Source of the DNA: Thermoplasmatales archaeon
GTDB taxonomy: Archaea > Thermoplasmatota > Thermoplasmata > Thermoplasmatales > GCA-001856825
Direction: 5' to 3'
Assembly (NCBI GenBank): GCA_026127935.1
Contig: JAJSLL010000007.1
Location: 1-64,000, forward strand
DNA: 64,000 nucleotides
Shown: piece after piece, positions 7,974 to 16,001 of the stretch
Numbering within the stretch: the stretch's first letter is position 1
Layout: each line of letters opens with the position of its first letter
Notes under the pieces: generated by a model
The model's database searches: none
Told to the model about the DNA's origin: nothing
Seen by the model: only the letters and a program-made list of their open reading frames with translations
Made by a program: the position numbers and the translations under genes

Positions 7974-9308
7974 ATGAGAAATGAGGGGGAAACTGGTGGT
8001 AAGAAATTTTCCGAACTTGCCATTAAGTACTCCAAGGAATATCAAGGGAAGATTCAGACCATGCTCAAGGTACCGGTCAGAAGTCTGGAGGACTTCTCGG
8101 TGTGGTACACTCCTGGAGTTGCAGCAGTTTCACTTGAGATTGCTAAGGACAAGGAATTATCATTTGACATGACATGGCGATGGAACACCGTTGCGATTGT
8201 CACAGATGGAACCAGGGTCCTCGGACTTGGAAACATTGGACCGGAAGCTTCATTGCCCGTGATGGAGGGTAAGGGACTTATCTTTAAGTACCTGGGTGGG
8301 GTCGATGCAATACCGATTCCTATAAACGTTCATGAAAAGGAACAAATTGCCAGCATCGTAAAGGCAATTGAGCCTGCCTTTGGCGGGATAAACCTAGAGG
8401 ACATAGAATCACCGAAGTGTTTCTACCTTCTAGAAACGCTTAGAAAAGAGATGAACATACCCGTCTGGCATGATGACCAGCTTGGAACTGCTGGAGCGAC
8501 ACTTGCAGGGCTGCTCAACGCTCTCAAGCTGACGGGGAGAAACGAGAGAGACACCAATATAGTCGTCGTGGGATCTGGCGCCGCAAACATCGCTACGATC
8601 AAGTTATTTGACTCAGCGGGATTCGATATTGGAAACATCATTGCGGTCGATTCGCACGGGGTTCTGCACCCAGAGAGGGAGGATATGGATGTTTTAATGA
8701 AAGATAATCCTTGGAAATACGACCTCGGAATCAGGACAAACAGAAAGAGGATCACGGGAGACATCCAGAACGCACTTGAAGGTGCGGATGTTTTGATAGC
8801 GGCATCGAAACCAGGACCTGGTACCATAAAGGGCGAGTGGATCAAGAAGATGGAAAAGAGGGCAATCGTGTTTGCACTTGCAAACCCAGTGCCTGAAATA
8901 TGGCCTAGCGAGGCGAAGGAGAATGGCGCGGAGATCGTTGGAACCGGAAGGTCGGATTTTCCAAACCAAGTCAACAATAGTCTGGTGTTTCCTGGAGTTT
9001 TCAGGGGAGCGCTGGATGCTAGGGTCAGGAAGATAAGTGAACCTATGATCGTCAGGGCGTCAAGAGAGCTCGCTCTGTTTGCAGAGGAGAAAGGACTCAC
9101 GGAAGACTACATCCTTCCAACAATGCAAGAGTGGGAAGTGTTTCCAAGGATCGCGTCTGCAATAGCAGAGGAAGGCGTCAAGGAGAATCTGGCGAGAGTA
9201 AAAATGAGCAAGAAGGAATACTACGAACGGGCCAAGAAAATTATCTCCAGCAACAGGGAAATGATAGAAAAAATGATGGATGAGAATCTTATAAAGAAGG
9301 TGAAATGA
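7974..9308 (+). CDS. Malic enzyme (oxaloacetate-decarboxylating malate dehydrogenase)
   Basis: This 444-residue protein is a short prokaryotic malic enzyme. Visible marks are VWYTPGVAAVS (N-terminal catalytic Tyr region), TDGTRVLGLGNIGPEASLPVMEGKG, WHDDQLGTAGATLAG (metal-binding Asp pair), the NAD(P)-binding VVVGSGAANIA and FALANPVPEIWP. It converts malate to pyruvate and CO2 with reduction of NAD(P), linking the TCA cycle to pyruvate. A TATA-like GGTTAATATC at 7943-7952 places transcription start at about the ATG, so the mRNA is probably leaderless. It overlaps the following acetyltransferase by ATGA. Cofactor preference cannot be read with certainty. Confidence 0.93.
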   Translation: MRNEGETGGKKFSELAIKYSKEYQGKIQTMLKVPVRSLEDFSVWYTPGVAAVSLEIAKDKELSFDMTWRWNTVAIVTDGTRVLGLGNIGPEASLPVMEGKGLIFKYLGGVDAIPIPINVHEKEQIASIVKAIEPAFGGINLEDIESPKCFYLLETLRKEMNIPVWHDDQLGTAGATLAGLLNALKLTGRNERDTNIVVVGSGAANIATIKLFDSAGFDIGNIIAVDSHGVLHPEREDMDVLMKDNPWKYDLGIRTNRKRITGDIQNALEGADVLIAASKPGPGTIKGEWIKKMEKRAIVFALANPVPEIWPSEAKENGAEIVGTGRSDFPNQVNNSLVFPGVFRGALDARVRKISEPMIVRASRELALFAEEKGLTEDYILPTMQEWEVFPRIASAIAEEGVKENLARVKMSKKEYYERAKKIISSNREMIEKMMDENLIKKVK

Positions 9309-9781
9309 ACATGGAAGAAATCAAAATCAGGGACCTGAAAAGAGAAGATCTCAAGGATGCGACAAACCTGGTAATGAGATTAAAGAAGTTCAACTCTGAG
9401 CACGACCCACTTTTCAACGTTTCTCCGGACCTTGAAAAGAATGTAACCGCATATCTCGAGAGCGCGATCAAGCTTGAGACCAGAGACGTGCTTGTCGCAG
9501 ATTACAATGGAAAGATTGTTGGGGCGATAATGGGAGAAATCATAGACAGACCCTTCTACATACCAGACAAGGAACTGAGGATAACTGAGATTTATCTCCT
9601 GCCAGAATTCAGGAAGGGCGGACTTGGCAGGAAGTTGCTGGATGCCTTGGTTGTGAGGGAGAAGGGAAAGGGATGCGGCATGATCACAGTAGAATTTCCA
9701 ACTGAGAACCTGCTTGGACACAAGTTCTATACTAGCCTTGGAATGAGAGGAATCCAGTCGATATATGGGAAAAAGTTATAG
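9305..9781 (+). CDS. GNAT family N-acetyltransferase
   Basis: This 158-residue GNAT-fold protein shows the acetyl-CoA pyrophosphate loop EFRKGGLGRKLLDAL (about 100-114) after a typical beta strand ITEIYLLPE, and the C-terminal NLLGHKFYTSLGMRG. The substrate is not apparent; amino, ribosomal or small-molecule substrates are all possible. It overlaps the malic enzyme stop by four bases, so the two are translationally coupled, although no metabolic link is obvious. Confidence 0.82.
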   Translation: MNMEEIKIRDLKREDLKDATNLVMRLKKFNSEHDPLFNVSPDLEKNVTAYLESAIKLETRDVLVADYNGKIVGAIMGEIIDRPFYIPDKELRITEIYLLPEFRKGGLGRKLLDALVVREKGKGCGMITVEFPTENLLGHKFYTSLGMRGIQSIYGKKL

Positions 9782-9868
9782 GAAATAACTCCACGCAGGA
9801 TTGCCTATCTGGATCTGCTACTCTGCCCAAATCTCAGCTAGTCTGATCGAGAACCTTTATTATTCTAT

Positions 9869-10306
9869 TTACTGAATATATTTTGATAGATATAGGGAGA
9901 ACACGAGTACCACGAATACTGTTGCTGCAATGACCACGAATGTTCTGTCCCTCTCCCTTGCATAGATCAAAACCTGAATGAAAATTCTCCCGAACGGAGA
10001 GAGTATCAACAGTAGAACTCCAAGCTGAATGATTGCAAATGACTTGAACTTGAGAACTCCGTATGTGATTGTACCCAGGTAGTGGGGAAAGACAGCAGTA
10101 TTTGGTCCATATGACTGCAACAGTATATCTACTGGTACCTTCAGATAACCTGTAGAGTTTGTTGCAAGGTATGTTATGAGACCTATCACGATTACAGATA
10201 GGGATATGATTACACTCCATATGAGATAAAACGAGAGAACCTTGGAGGATATCTTCTCCTCTTCTTCCTTTTCTTTTTCAAACGATCTTTCTTTGCCAGT
10301 ACTCAT
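9869..10306 (-). CDS. DUF1634 membrane protein, partner of the TSUP exporter
   Basis: This 145-residue protein has a charged N-terminus (EKEKEEEEK) and about three or four hydrophobic segments (SFYLIWSVIISLSVIVIG, FAIIQLGVLLLILSPFG, FVVIAATVFVVLVFSLYL). Layout and the LSPFGRIF motif fit DUF1634, a small membrane protein often encoded beside TauE/SafE (TSUP) permeases. Here it overlaps the TSUP gene by ATGA. A role as accessory subunit of that transporter is inferred from this coupling; it has not been defined biochemically to my knowledge. Confidence 0.78.
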   Translation of the reverse strand: MSTGKERSFEKEKEEEEKISSKVLSFYLIWSVIISLSVIVIGLITYLATNSTGYLKVPVDILLQSYGPNTAVFPHYLGTITYGVLKFKSFAIIQLGVLLLILSPFGRIFIQVLIYARERDRTFVVIAATVFVVLVFSLYLSKYIQ

Positions 10307-11193
10307 AGGTGCAACCCCGTCCCGCCTATTAGCAACACCCCACTCCGCAACATTTCTATCGCAACAACGAGAATTACCGCCGCAAACAGGATCCTTACTG
10401 TTCTACCCCTGACTTTCATAAGGAGCCGCGACCCAACTAATGCGCCGATGAGTACTCCAATTGCAACGGGGGCTGCAATATAGGGATTGACGTCGCCGTT
10501 GAAGAAATATATTCCTGCACTAGCGGCCGCCGTCATCCCGATCATGAAGTTGGAAGTGGTCGTGGATACCTTGATTGGTAGCTTCATGAAGAGATCCATG
10601 GCTATGACCTTGAACACTCCTGAACCAATTCCGAGTAAACCCGACAGTATTCCGGCAACGAACATCATTGCTGAACCACTCTTGACCCCAGAAACGTTGT
10701 AGCTCACTTCTCTATCCAATTCGAGATTGTGATAGTGGGATTGGAGCGACATTCTTTCTGCGATTGGGTCGTTCTTGATATTTGCCGGCTGGTTAATCTC
10801 TCCAATCTTCTTGATAAGTGGAAGGACAGAAATCAAAAGAACAATTCCAAAAATAAGGTATATTGCCGCTGGGTTTTTGATGCGCAGTCCCAAAAATGCA
10901 CCAACTATTGCACCAGTAGTCGTGAACAAGACAAGGAAAGTACCCACTCTAATGTTTGAAATCTTGTCCTTCACATACGCAGACGCTGACCCGCTGGACG
11001 TTGCTATAACAGAAACGATGGATGCGCCTATTGCAAGATAGATGGGCACATGAAAATAAAGAGTCAGGAATGGAACTATCAGTACTCCTCCACCCAACCC
11101 AGCCATTGAACCTATGATGCCCGCAAAAACTGATGCAACTAATATTAAAATGAGGTACAGAACTAAATCAAACACTCGGGTTAATCCAAACAC
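10303..11193 (-). CDS. TauE/SafE (TSUP) family anion permease
   Basis: This 296-residue membrane protein has a duplicated TSUP repeat: the first half contains GIIGSMAGLGGGVLIVPFL with GASIVSVIATSSGSA, the second half GILSGLLGIGSGVFKVIAMD with TTTSNFMIGMTAAAS. About eight membrane segments are visible. TSUP proteins move sulfite, sulfoacetate or other organic anions across the membrane. The start is GTG at 11193, with an AT-rich TATA-like element about 20-25 bases upstream. It is co-transcribed with the DUF1634 gene. The substrate is unknown; a sulfur anion would fit the sulfur genes near 56-57 kb, but that is inference. Confidence 0.88.
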   Translation of the reverse strand: MFGLTRVFDLVLYLILILVASVFAGIIGSMAGLGGGVLIVPFLTLYFHVPIYLAIGASIVSVIATSSGSASAYVKDKISNIRVGTFLVLFTTTGAIVGAFLGLRIKNPAAIYLIFGIVLLISVLPLIKKIGEINQPANIKNDPIAERMSLQSHYHNLELDREVSYNVSGVKSGSAMMFVAGILSGLLGIGSGVFKVIAMDLFMKLPIKVSTTTSNFMIGMTAAASAGIYFFNGDVNPYIAAPVAIGVLIGALVGSRLLMKVRGRTVRILFAAVILVVAIEMLRSGVLLIGGTGLHL

Positions 11194-11250
11194 AACAGAT
11201 TAATTTTGCTTTTCGGTATGCGAATCCTACCGAATAAATTTCTCCGCATC

Positions 11251-11709
11251 TCAGGAGTATTTTAGATCATCGATGTATTTTGCCCTCTCTAGGACTTTAA
11301 ACTTTGAAATATCCTTTGGAATTTCGAGGACCTTTACGTTCACGATGGAATCGACGTAGTTCTCAAAATCCTCCTCAGACATGTTCTTGAATGTGAGGTT
11401 TCCGATATTCTTGAAGCTGATTTTTTTGTTGTTTTTGACGAGTTCGGGCCCAGATATCTCTATTGAGTTCAGATCCTGGATGTAAGTGATCTTCGAGTCT
11501 TTTACTGCCTGTAAAAATTCTTCTCCGACCTTCTTTGTCTCCCCTGCAGCCGCAAGCAGGACCTTGAAGGCGTCGTTGGTTAAATCTCCGACAGTTTTAC
11601 CGGTGTCCCTTGCAAGGTCTTTCACTCTTGCATAGACCCTCTTTTGTATTCCCTTGATCGATACATTTTCTGTGTCTTGGCGATCATTCTTTTCTTTTTC
11701 ATCTACCAT
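11251..11709 (-). CDS. Uncharacterised protein with ribbon-helix-helix-like N-terminus
   Basis: The protein has 152 residues from the ATG at 11709; a TATA-like TTATAT sits about 26 bases upstream, which fits a leaderless start better than the TTG three codons earlier. Residues about 15-50 (SIKGIQKRVYARVKDLARDTGKT, then VGDLTNDAFKVLLAA) look like a ribbon-helix-helix strand-helix-helix unit. The remainder (ISGPELVKNNKKISFKNIGNLTF) is beta-rich with a charged end. No known family was recognised. An RHH-based DNA-binding regulator is possible but unproven. It is divergent from nothing and lies alone between the TSUP and hydrolase genes. Confidence 0.5.
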   Translation of the reverse strand: MVDEKEKNDRQDTENVSIKGIQKRVYARVKDLARDTGKTVGDLTNDAFKVLLAAAGETKKVGEEFLQAVKDSKITYIQDLNSIEISGPELVKNNKKISFKNIGNLTFKNMSEEDFENYVDSIVNVKVLEIPKDISKFKVLERAKYIDDLKYS

Positions 11710-11756
11710 GAAGGACAATGGTTATCTGGAATATAAGATTTCTGGTTTTCCATAAA

Positions 11757-12482
11757 TCAAGCTGTCAAGAAAGTATTCAGGAGATCTGCGAATTTCTCTG
11801 GAAATTGGACGTGAGGTACGTGGTTCCCATTATCTATCTCGACGAAGGTGCTCCCCTGTATATATGCATGGAGCATCCTTCCGTTTTCAATTGGGATGAC
11901 ATCGTCATCCTTTCCCCATATGATCATCGTCTTCGCCTTTAATTTCTTCAATTCAGACTCCTTTAGTTTCCAGCTCGGGTTAGAGTTATTCTTCACTATG
12001 TTGGATATGACTGACCGAGAGTTCATTGGGTTGCTGCGCACTACCATTTCCACGAATTGGTCTCTGCTTCCCGCTTCCATTTCTCCGAACGTTCTGTTTA
12101 CTCCAGCGCTGTCTTCCAGCACCAGGTGAGTGGGTTGCTTTCTGTCGAGTGAATAGCGCATTGCTACCCATCCTCCGTAAGAATTGCCTACTAGAGAGAC
12201 ATCTTCCAGACCCAGGGCTTCTGTTAGTTCCCATATCACGTCTTCCTGCACACTGATGGTATACTCGATGTCGGGTTTCGCTGATCTTCCCTGACCCACC
12301 AGGTCAAGAAAATAGAGACCGATACCTTCCTTCAGATACTGTGGCAGCTTCATCCAGGAGTTACCTGTCCCACCCAGACCGTGAAGGAAGATAACTGGGA
12401 TTTTTCCACTTCTCTCGATGTAAGATACGTTTCCATACGAGGACTTGAAACTCCTTCTGAACACCGTCTGATATGCGGTCAC
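11757..12482 (-). CDS. Alpha/beta hydrolase
   Basis: This 241-residue protein has the alpha/beta-hydrolase core: oxyanion region VIFLHGLGGTGNSW, nucleophile elbow GNSYGGWVA (Ser about 98), acid in TMIIWGKDDDVIP and the catalytic His in DNGNHVPHVQFPE. It probably acts as an esterase or C-C bond hydrolase; the substrate cannot be read. The start is GTG at 12482. An inverted repeat GATAA-AGCG-TTATC (12485-12498) sits directly upstream and may be a regulatory site. The IS element lies immediately beyond. Confidence 0.87.
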   Translation of the reverse strand: MTAYQTVFRRSFKSSYGNVSYIERSGKIPVIFLHGLGGTGNSWMKLPQYLKEGIGLYFLDLVGQGRSAKPDIEYTISVQEDVIWELTEALGLEDVSLVGNSYGGWVAMRYSLDRKQPTHLVLEDSAGVNRTFGEMEAGSRDQFVEMVVRSNPMNSRSVISNIVKNNSNPSWKLKESELKKLKAKTMIIWGKDDDVIPIENGRMLHAYIQGSTFVEIDNGNHVPHVQFPEKFADLLNTFLTA

Positions 12483-12589
12483 TCGATAAAGCGTTATCAG
12501 TATCTCCGAGTTGAGTAAATCTTAAGGACAGCTTCGGCTATCAATGTTGAGAGAAACGGAAAGGATAGCTATCCACAAACAGGATCAAA

Positions 12590-13657
12590 TCATTCCTGTC
12601 TGCGGTTTCTTTCCTTTCTCTCCTCGTTGTCCACCATAGTTGTGCATGCATCGCTCAGCTCGATGAGAAATCTCTTGAAGCTCACCTCCTTGTTGTAGAA
12701 GAGATACCAGATCGCCTCTATGAGCTGCTCGTATGCAAACAGAAAATAGCGGACCTCAATCATCTTTGATTTTGTCTTGATTCTGCTTTCATCTTGAACC
12801 CTGAACATCGTTTCGATTCTCCATCGTATCTTGTATTGAGCTATGATGGAATCGAGATTCAATTCCTCCATGTTCGTTGCAAACACCCAGTCGTAGTACT
12901 CCGAACTCCTCCTGTCGAATATCTTCCTCAGGAATGCCAGCTTCGTATCCCCTTTGATCTTCTTGTTGTCGCTGTAGAACGAGAACTCATAGACCATCAC
13001 CTTCTTCTCTCCGAACTTCATAGATTCAAGCTCCCTCCTCTCCATCTCCCTCTTGGGTACGAATATCAAGTATGGGACTGGAAGACTACTGAGTCTAACG
13101 ATCAGGTCCTTAGAATAGAACCCCCTGTCAAATAGCAGTAGATCGATGCTCGGAACAACGGTCTTGATGGTCTCGAGAATGGACATGACTTCGGCAGGCA
13201 TTATGTTCCCTGCCGGAGAAGGTATTGAGATTATAGGCAATTTCATCTCTTTGTTGACGATGCTTGCAGTAAGGTAGGAATACTTTCCCGTAACTCCATT
13301 CTCTCCAGTCCAGCCATGGATCCATCTGTCGTTCACCTCGCCGTAGAAATCCTCAGTGGTATAATCAAAGGCGATGATGTACCTCTCCTTCCCAATACCG
13401 GAGTGTTTGGATATGGCGGATATCCTTGAGAAGAGGGAGTTCTTTATGGACGATGGGGAGGAGTTCTCTATTCCCAGGTATAAGGAATCTGATCTGTTCC
13501 CTACAGTTTCCACATAGGTGTTGGCAACGGCAGCTCTCAGTAAATCACGGTTATAATGGAATTCGCTGAGATTGGTGGAATGGTGTTTCAGGCAGAGAGA
13601 ATCGTTTGTGAAGTGTTCAAGCGTTTTCAGAGATGAAATGAGGCGATCCCTGTTCAT
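12590..13657 (-). CDS. DDE transposase (IS4/ISH3-like superfamily)
   Basis: This 355-residue protein shows the DDE triad: FDYTTEDFYG (first Asp), LLLFDRGFYSKD (second Asp, the DRGFYS block) and YKIRWRIETMFR (Y..R...E C1 signature with the catalytic Glu). It catalyses cut-and-paste transposition of the element. The family assignment between ISH3 and IS1634/IS4 groups is not certain by eye. The reading frame is complete with no internal stop. It starts inside the stop codon of the DUF2080 gene (ATGA), so translation is coupled. Confidence 0.85.
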   Translation of the reverse strand: MNRDRLISSLKTLEHFTNDSLCLKHHSTNLSEFHYNRDLLRAAVANTYVETVGNRSDSLYLGIENSSPSSIKNSLFSRISAISKHSGIGKERYIIAFDYTTEDFYGEVNDRWIHGWTGENGVTGKYSYLTASIVNKEMKLPIISIPSPAGNIMPAEVMSILETIKTVVPSIDLLLFDRGFYSKDLIVRLSSLPVPYLIFVPKREMERRELESMKFGEKKVMVYEFSFYSDNKKIKGDTKLAFLRKIFDRRSSEYYDWVFATNMEELNLDSIIAQYKIRWRIETMFRVQDESRIKTKSKMIEVRYFLFAYEQLIEAIWYLFYNKEVSFKRFLIELSDACTTMVDNEERKERNRRQE

Positions 13658-13803
13658 GCAACTATTATGTATACGGTTCTACCAAGATATTCCTTGGGAC
13701 AGTCAATCTTTGCGCTATTCCCGAACTTCGTTACAGTTCTTATGAAATACCCCTCTATGTTCTTTACCTCCACCCTTGAAGCTGGTGTGATGGGTCTCTT
13801 GAT
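13654..13803 (-). CDS. DUF2080 transposon-associated small protein
   Basis: From the ATG at 13803 the protein has 49 residues; the core IEGYFIRTVTKFGNSAKIDCPKEYLGRTV matches the DUF2080 pattern (VxKFGNxAxIxxPKExxG), which resembles an AbrB/SpoVT-like swapped-hairpin DNA-binding fold. A TATA-like TTTATTATTG lies about 26 bases upstream of this ATG, favouring it over the TTG-type start at 13854. Such proteins accompany archaeal transposases and may regulate or assist transposition; the role is not established. Confidence 0.7.
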   Translation of the reverse strand: MKRPITPASRVEVKNIEGYFIRTVTKFGNSAKIDCPKEYLGRTVYIIVA

Positions 13804-13857
13804 CATGGGATATACAATACATATCCAATAATAAACTTTCTGTTCGGTCAACATAAA

Positions 13858-14267
13858 AGAAAAACTAATGAACTGCTATACAACTCTATGCGGAAATCAC
13901 AAGAACTTGTCAAATTCTTAACACTTTCCATATTCGAGAATTAAATGAGGTTAAAGAAAGAGGGCTTTATGCATCTTATGAAAAAGGGCGATTCTTCTAT
14001 CTCAGAGTTAAAGCGATTTAACTTGATTATTTAGAGAATCTTGCGTGCACTCTAGCCGAAGAACTTGAAAGTGTGTAGTGTTTCTCAAAAAAAATTCGAA
14101 GATGCCAGAGGCAACCAGAGATAGAAAGGGTAACATACAGGAGAGAATAAGGAAACGTTGAAGAAAAGGATCAAAATGATACGTTCAAATAATAACAAAA
14201 GAATTCAGAAAAGAAACGAATGTCTTCCTGGTTTTGGTATTGTGGATAACTTCCTCCATTTAGAAAA
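13858..14267. other. Gene-poor stretch with short ORF remnants beside the IS
   Basis: No convincing gene is present. On the plus strand short frames remain: an 18-codon piece from 13889 (MRKSQELVKFLTL...), followed after a frame change by NEVKERGLYASYEKGRFFYL, and a 19-codon piece from 14102 (MPEATRDRKGNIQ...). These could be worn remains of a small gene, but no family was recognised. The region lies between the IS and the broken peptidase gene and is AT-rich. Confidence 0.4.
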
Positions 14268-15181
14268 CTAGGTGCCTGTGCCGCCAGATGCAACCCATAT
14301 ATAGCTAGCAGAATAATCACTAGATTCCCACGTGAAATCTAGGTTATTCTCGCTTCCACCGGGTGAGCCGAAGAATTGAGAGTTCGCATTAGATACATCT
14401 AGGTATTGTGATATCCAGTATCTGTTGGACGTCATCACGTTCCACTCGTTATAGAGACTATATGATACGCCATTCGTTGTAAAATCGGTATCTTCAAAAA
14501 TTACATCAGAGAATTTTGGAAGTTGCGCATATATGCTATTATAATAAAAAGGTGTTTCGACCACCCACTGTGTGTAATAGGATGGGTTGTAGTAGTATAT
14601 GAATACGATGGCATCTGTTGGCCGTTGGTCAAATCATCGTAAACATAATTATACTGTGAGCCAGTAAACGTAATGCTCACTTCCACCAAATCGCCAGGGT
14701 TCGGCACGATTGATGAGTAGGTTAATTCTCCATAATTTCCAAAGAACATCGAATAATAGACCTTTCCATTTGAAGATACGTTTCCCTGAATTCCAATCTG
14801 CATAAAGAAAGCGCCATTCCCTCCGCTTTCGGGGCTCAAACCTATCCACGCAGAAACTGTAGGGTAATAGGAAAACTGATAGTAACTCTCGTATTACACA
14901 GTCGGAACTTGAATTATTGCTGAAACTTGTGTTATTAATGCGGTATTTCCAATTTCAAATCCTATCCAGTTGACGGTTGTCGTCTGACTTGCAGCACTAT
15001 CATTCGTTGAATTACTCGTTGAATTTACAATTCCTTCTGCCGGAGATTCATTTGTTAAGTCGTGCTTGGGCATAATCGATGAGACTGGTTGATTGCGAGT
15101 TAACATAAACACAGAAAATGCCGAAGCAATTATTATAATCACAATAAAAATTGCGATTACTTTTCTATTCATTCTCGTCAC
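14268..15181 (-). pseudogene. Broken G1 (eqolisin)-type acid peptidase gene
   Basis: Read on the minus strand, three pieces join into one secreted protein. 15181-14897 gives a signal anchor (KVIAIFIVIIIIASAFSVFML), an Asn/Ser linker and NWIGFEIGN...ITQVSAIIQVPTV. An in-frame TAA at 14896-14894 interrupts it, after which the same frame continues with SYYPTVSAWIGLSPESGGNGAFFMQIGIQG and YNYVYDDLTNG. A frameshift near 14590-14630 then leads into YYYNPSYYTQWVVETPFYYN...LPKFSDVIFED to the stop at 14268. This order matches the G1 peptidase fold (SAW-G motif, Q in MQIG, E in WVVE). One stop plus one frameshift suggests a pseudogene; sequencing error or recoding cannot be excluded. Confidence 0.72.
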
Positions 15182-15362
15182 TCTTTATCTCCTTTACTAT
15201 ATTTATCCTTTCCCCCTGGGCAGTCCTGTCTGTTTATAAGAATTATGACGTTAAATTGTTGATCAGAAGACGAACTCTATGAAGCAATCATTGAATGTAT
15301 CTTCTTTCGGAGATACTGGTTATTCAATTAATTTTATTAGCAGGTACAAATTATACTAGTCC

Positions 15363-15938
15363 ATGGAAAAGATAGCTTCCAAAAAAAGCCTAAACGTAGC
15401 TGGAGTTCTGCTTTTTGTTTTTGCCGTTCAATTTACCATTATGCTGTTTATCACAGAGGCACTCTATCACGGCTACAGCATTGCAAACAATTACATCAGT
15501 GATCTCGGAGTCGGACCAACGGGATTCCTCTTCGACACGTCCATTTCTGTCCTTGGGATTGCTGTTATAGCATCAGCATTCTTTGTGTATCGCGGTTTCA
15601 ACGTAAAGGTGTTCCCCATCCTGTTAGGGCTGACCGGTGTAGGTGCACTTCTGGTTGGTGTTTTCAATGAGAACTATGGAGCGCTTCACGGATATGTTTC
15701 GGACTTAACATTCATAATGGGACCATTGACCGCAATCTACGCCTACAGGTACCAGACCTCTCCCTTTAAGTTCATGTCGGTCGCTCTTGGAGTGGTCTCG
15801 TACATCGCAATCATCTTCTTCATGTTCTTTGGGTCACCCCTTATAGGCGTCGGCGGTTGGGAGAGGCTGATCGTTTATCCCTTCCTACTATGGGGAATAG
15901 GTTACGGGGCATTCTTGACGGGATTGTCTTACAAGTAG
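15363..15938 (+). CDS. DUF998 integral membrane protein
   Basis: This 191-residue protein has about six membrane segments. The pattern ISDLGVGPTGFLFDTSI after the first helix and GVFNEN...LHGYVSDLTFIMGP is typical of the DUF998 family. The biochemical role of the family is not established. A TATA-like TTTTATTAG at about 15331-15340 lies about 26 bases before the ATG, suggesting a leaderless mRNA. It stands alone, with the convergent DUF2130 gene following. Confidence 0.8.
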   Translation: MEKIASKKSLNVAGVLLFVFAVQFTIMLFITEALYHGYSIANNYISDLGVGPTGFLFDTSISVLGIAVIASAFFVYRGFNVKVFPILLGLTGVGALLVGVFNENYGALHGYVSDLTFIMGPLTAIYAYRYQTSPFKFMSVALGVVSYIAIIFFMFFGSPLIGVGGWERLIVYPFLLWGIGYGAFLTGLSYK

Positions 15939-16001
15939 ATTGCAGAAAATTTGCGGCCAATTGCTTGGAAGTCAGAGGATGGTTAGAACTGACTAACCCT
16001 G

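Larger units (their letters stand above)
12579..13803 (-). mobile_element. Insertion sequence with DDE transposase and DUF2080 gene
   Basis: The unit consists of a DUF2080 small gene followed, with ATGA overlap, by a DDE transposase, the arrangement seen in several archaeal insertion sequences. A short hairpin ACAGGA-N9-TCCTGT (12579-12599) spans the transposase stop codon. I searched by eye for terminal inverted repeats and target duplications in 12500-12600 and 13800-13960 and did not find convincing ones, so the ends given are the coding limits, not the true ends. Both genes look intact, so the element may be active or recently so. Confidence 0.6.

Noticed and set aside
8423-9100. Long minus-strand ORF inside malic enzyme
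   Set aside because: Shadow frame of a clear, conserved enzyme gene; rich in Ser/Phe as is typical for antisense frames.
12500-13960. Terminal inverted repeats or target duplication of the IS
   Set aside because: No convincing match was found by eye between the flanks; a nucleotide search against other copies is needed.
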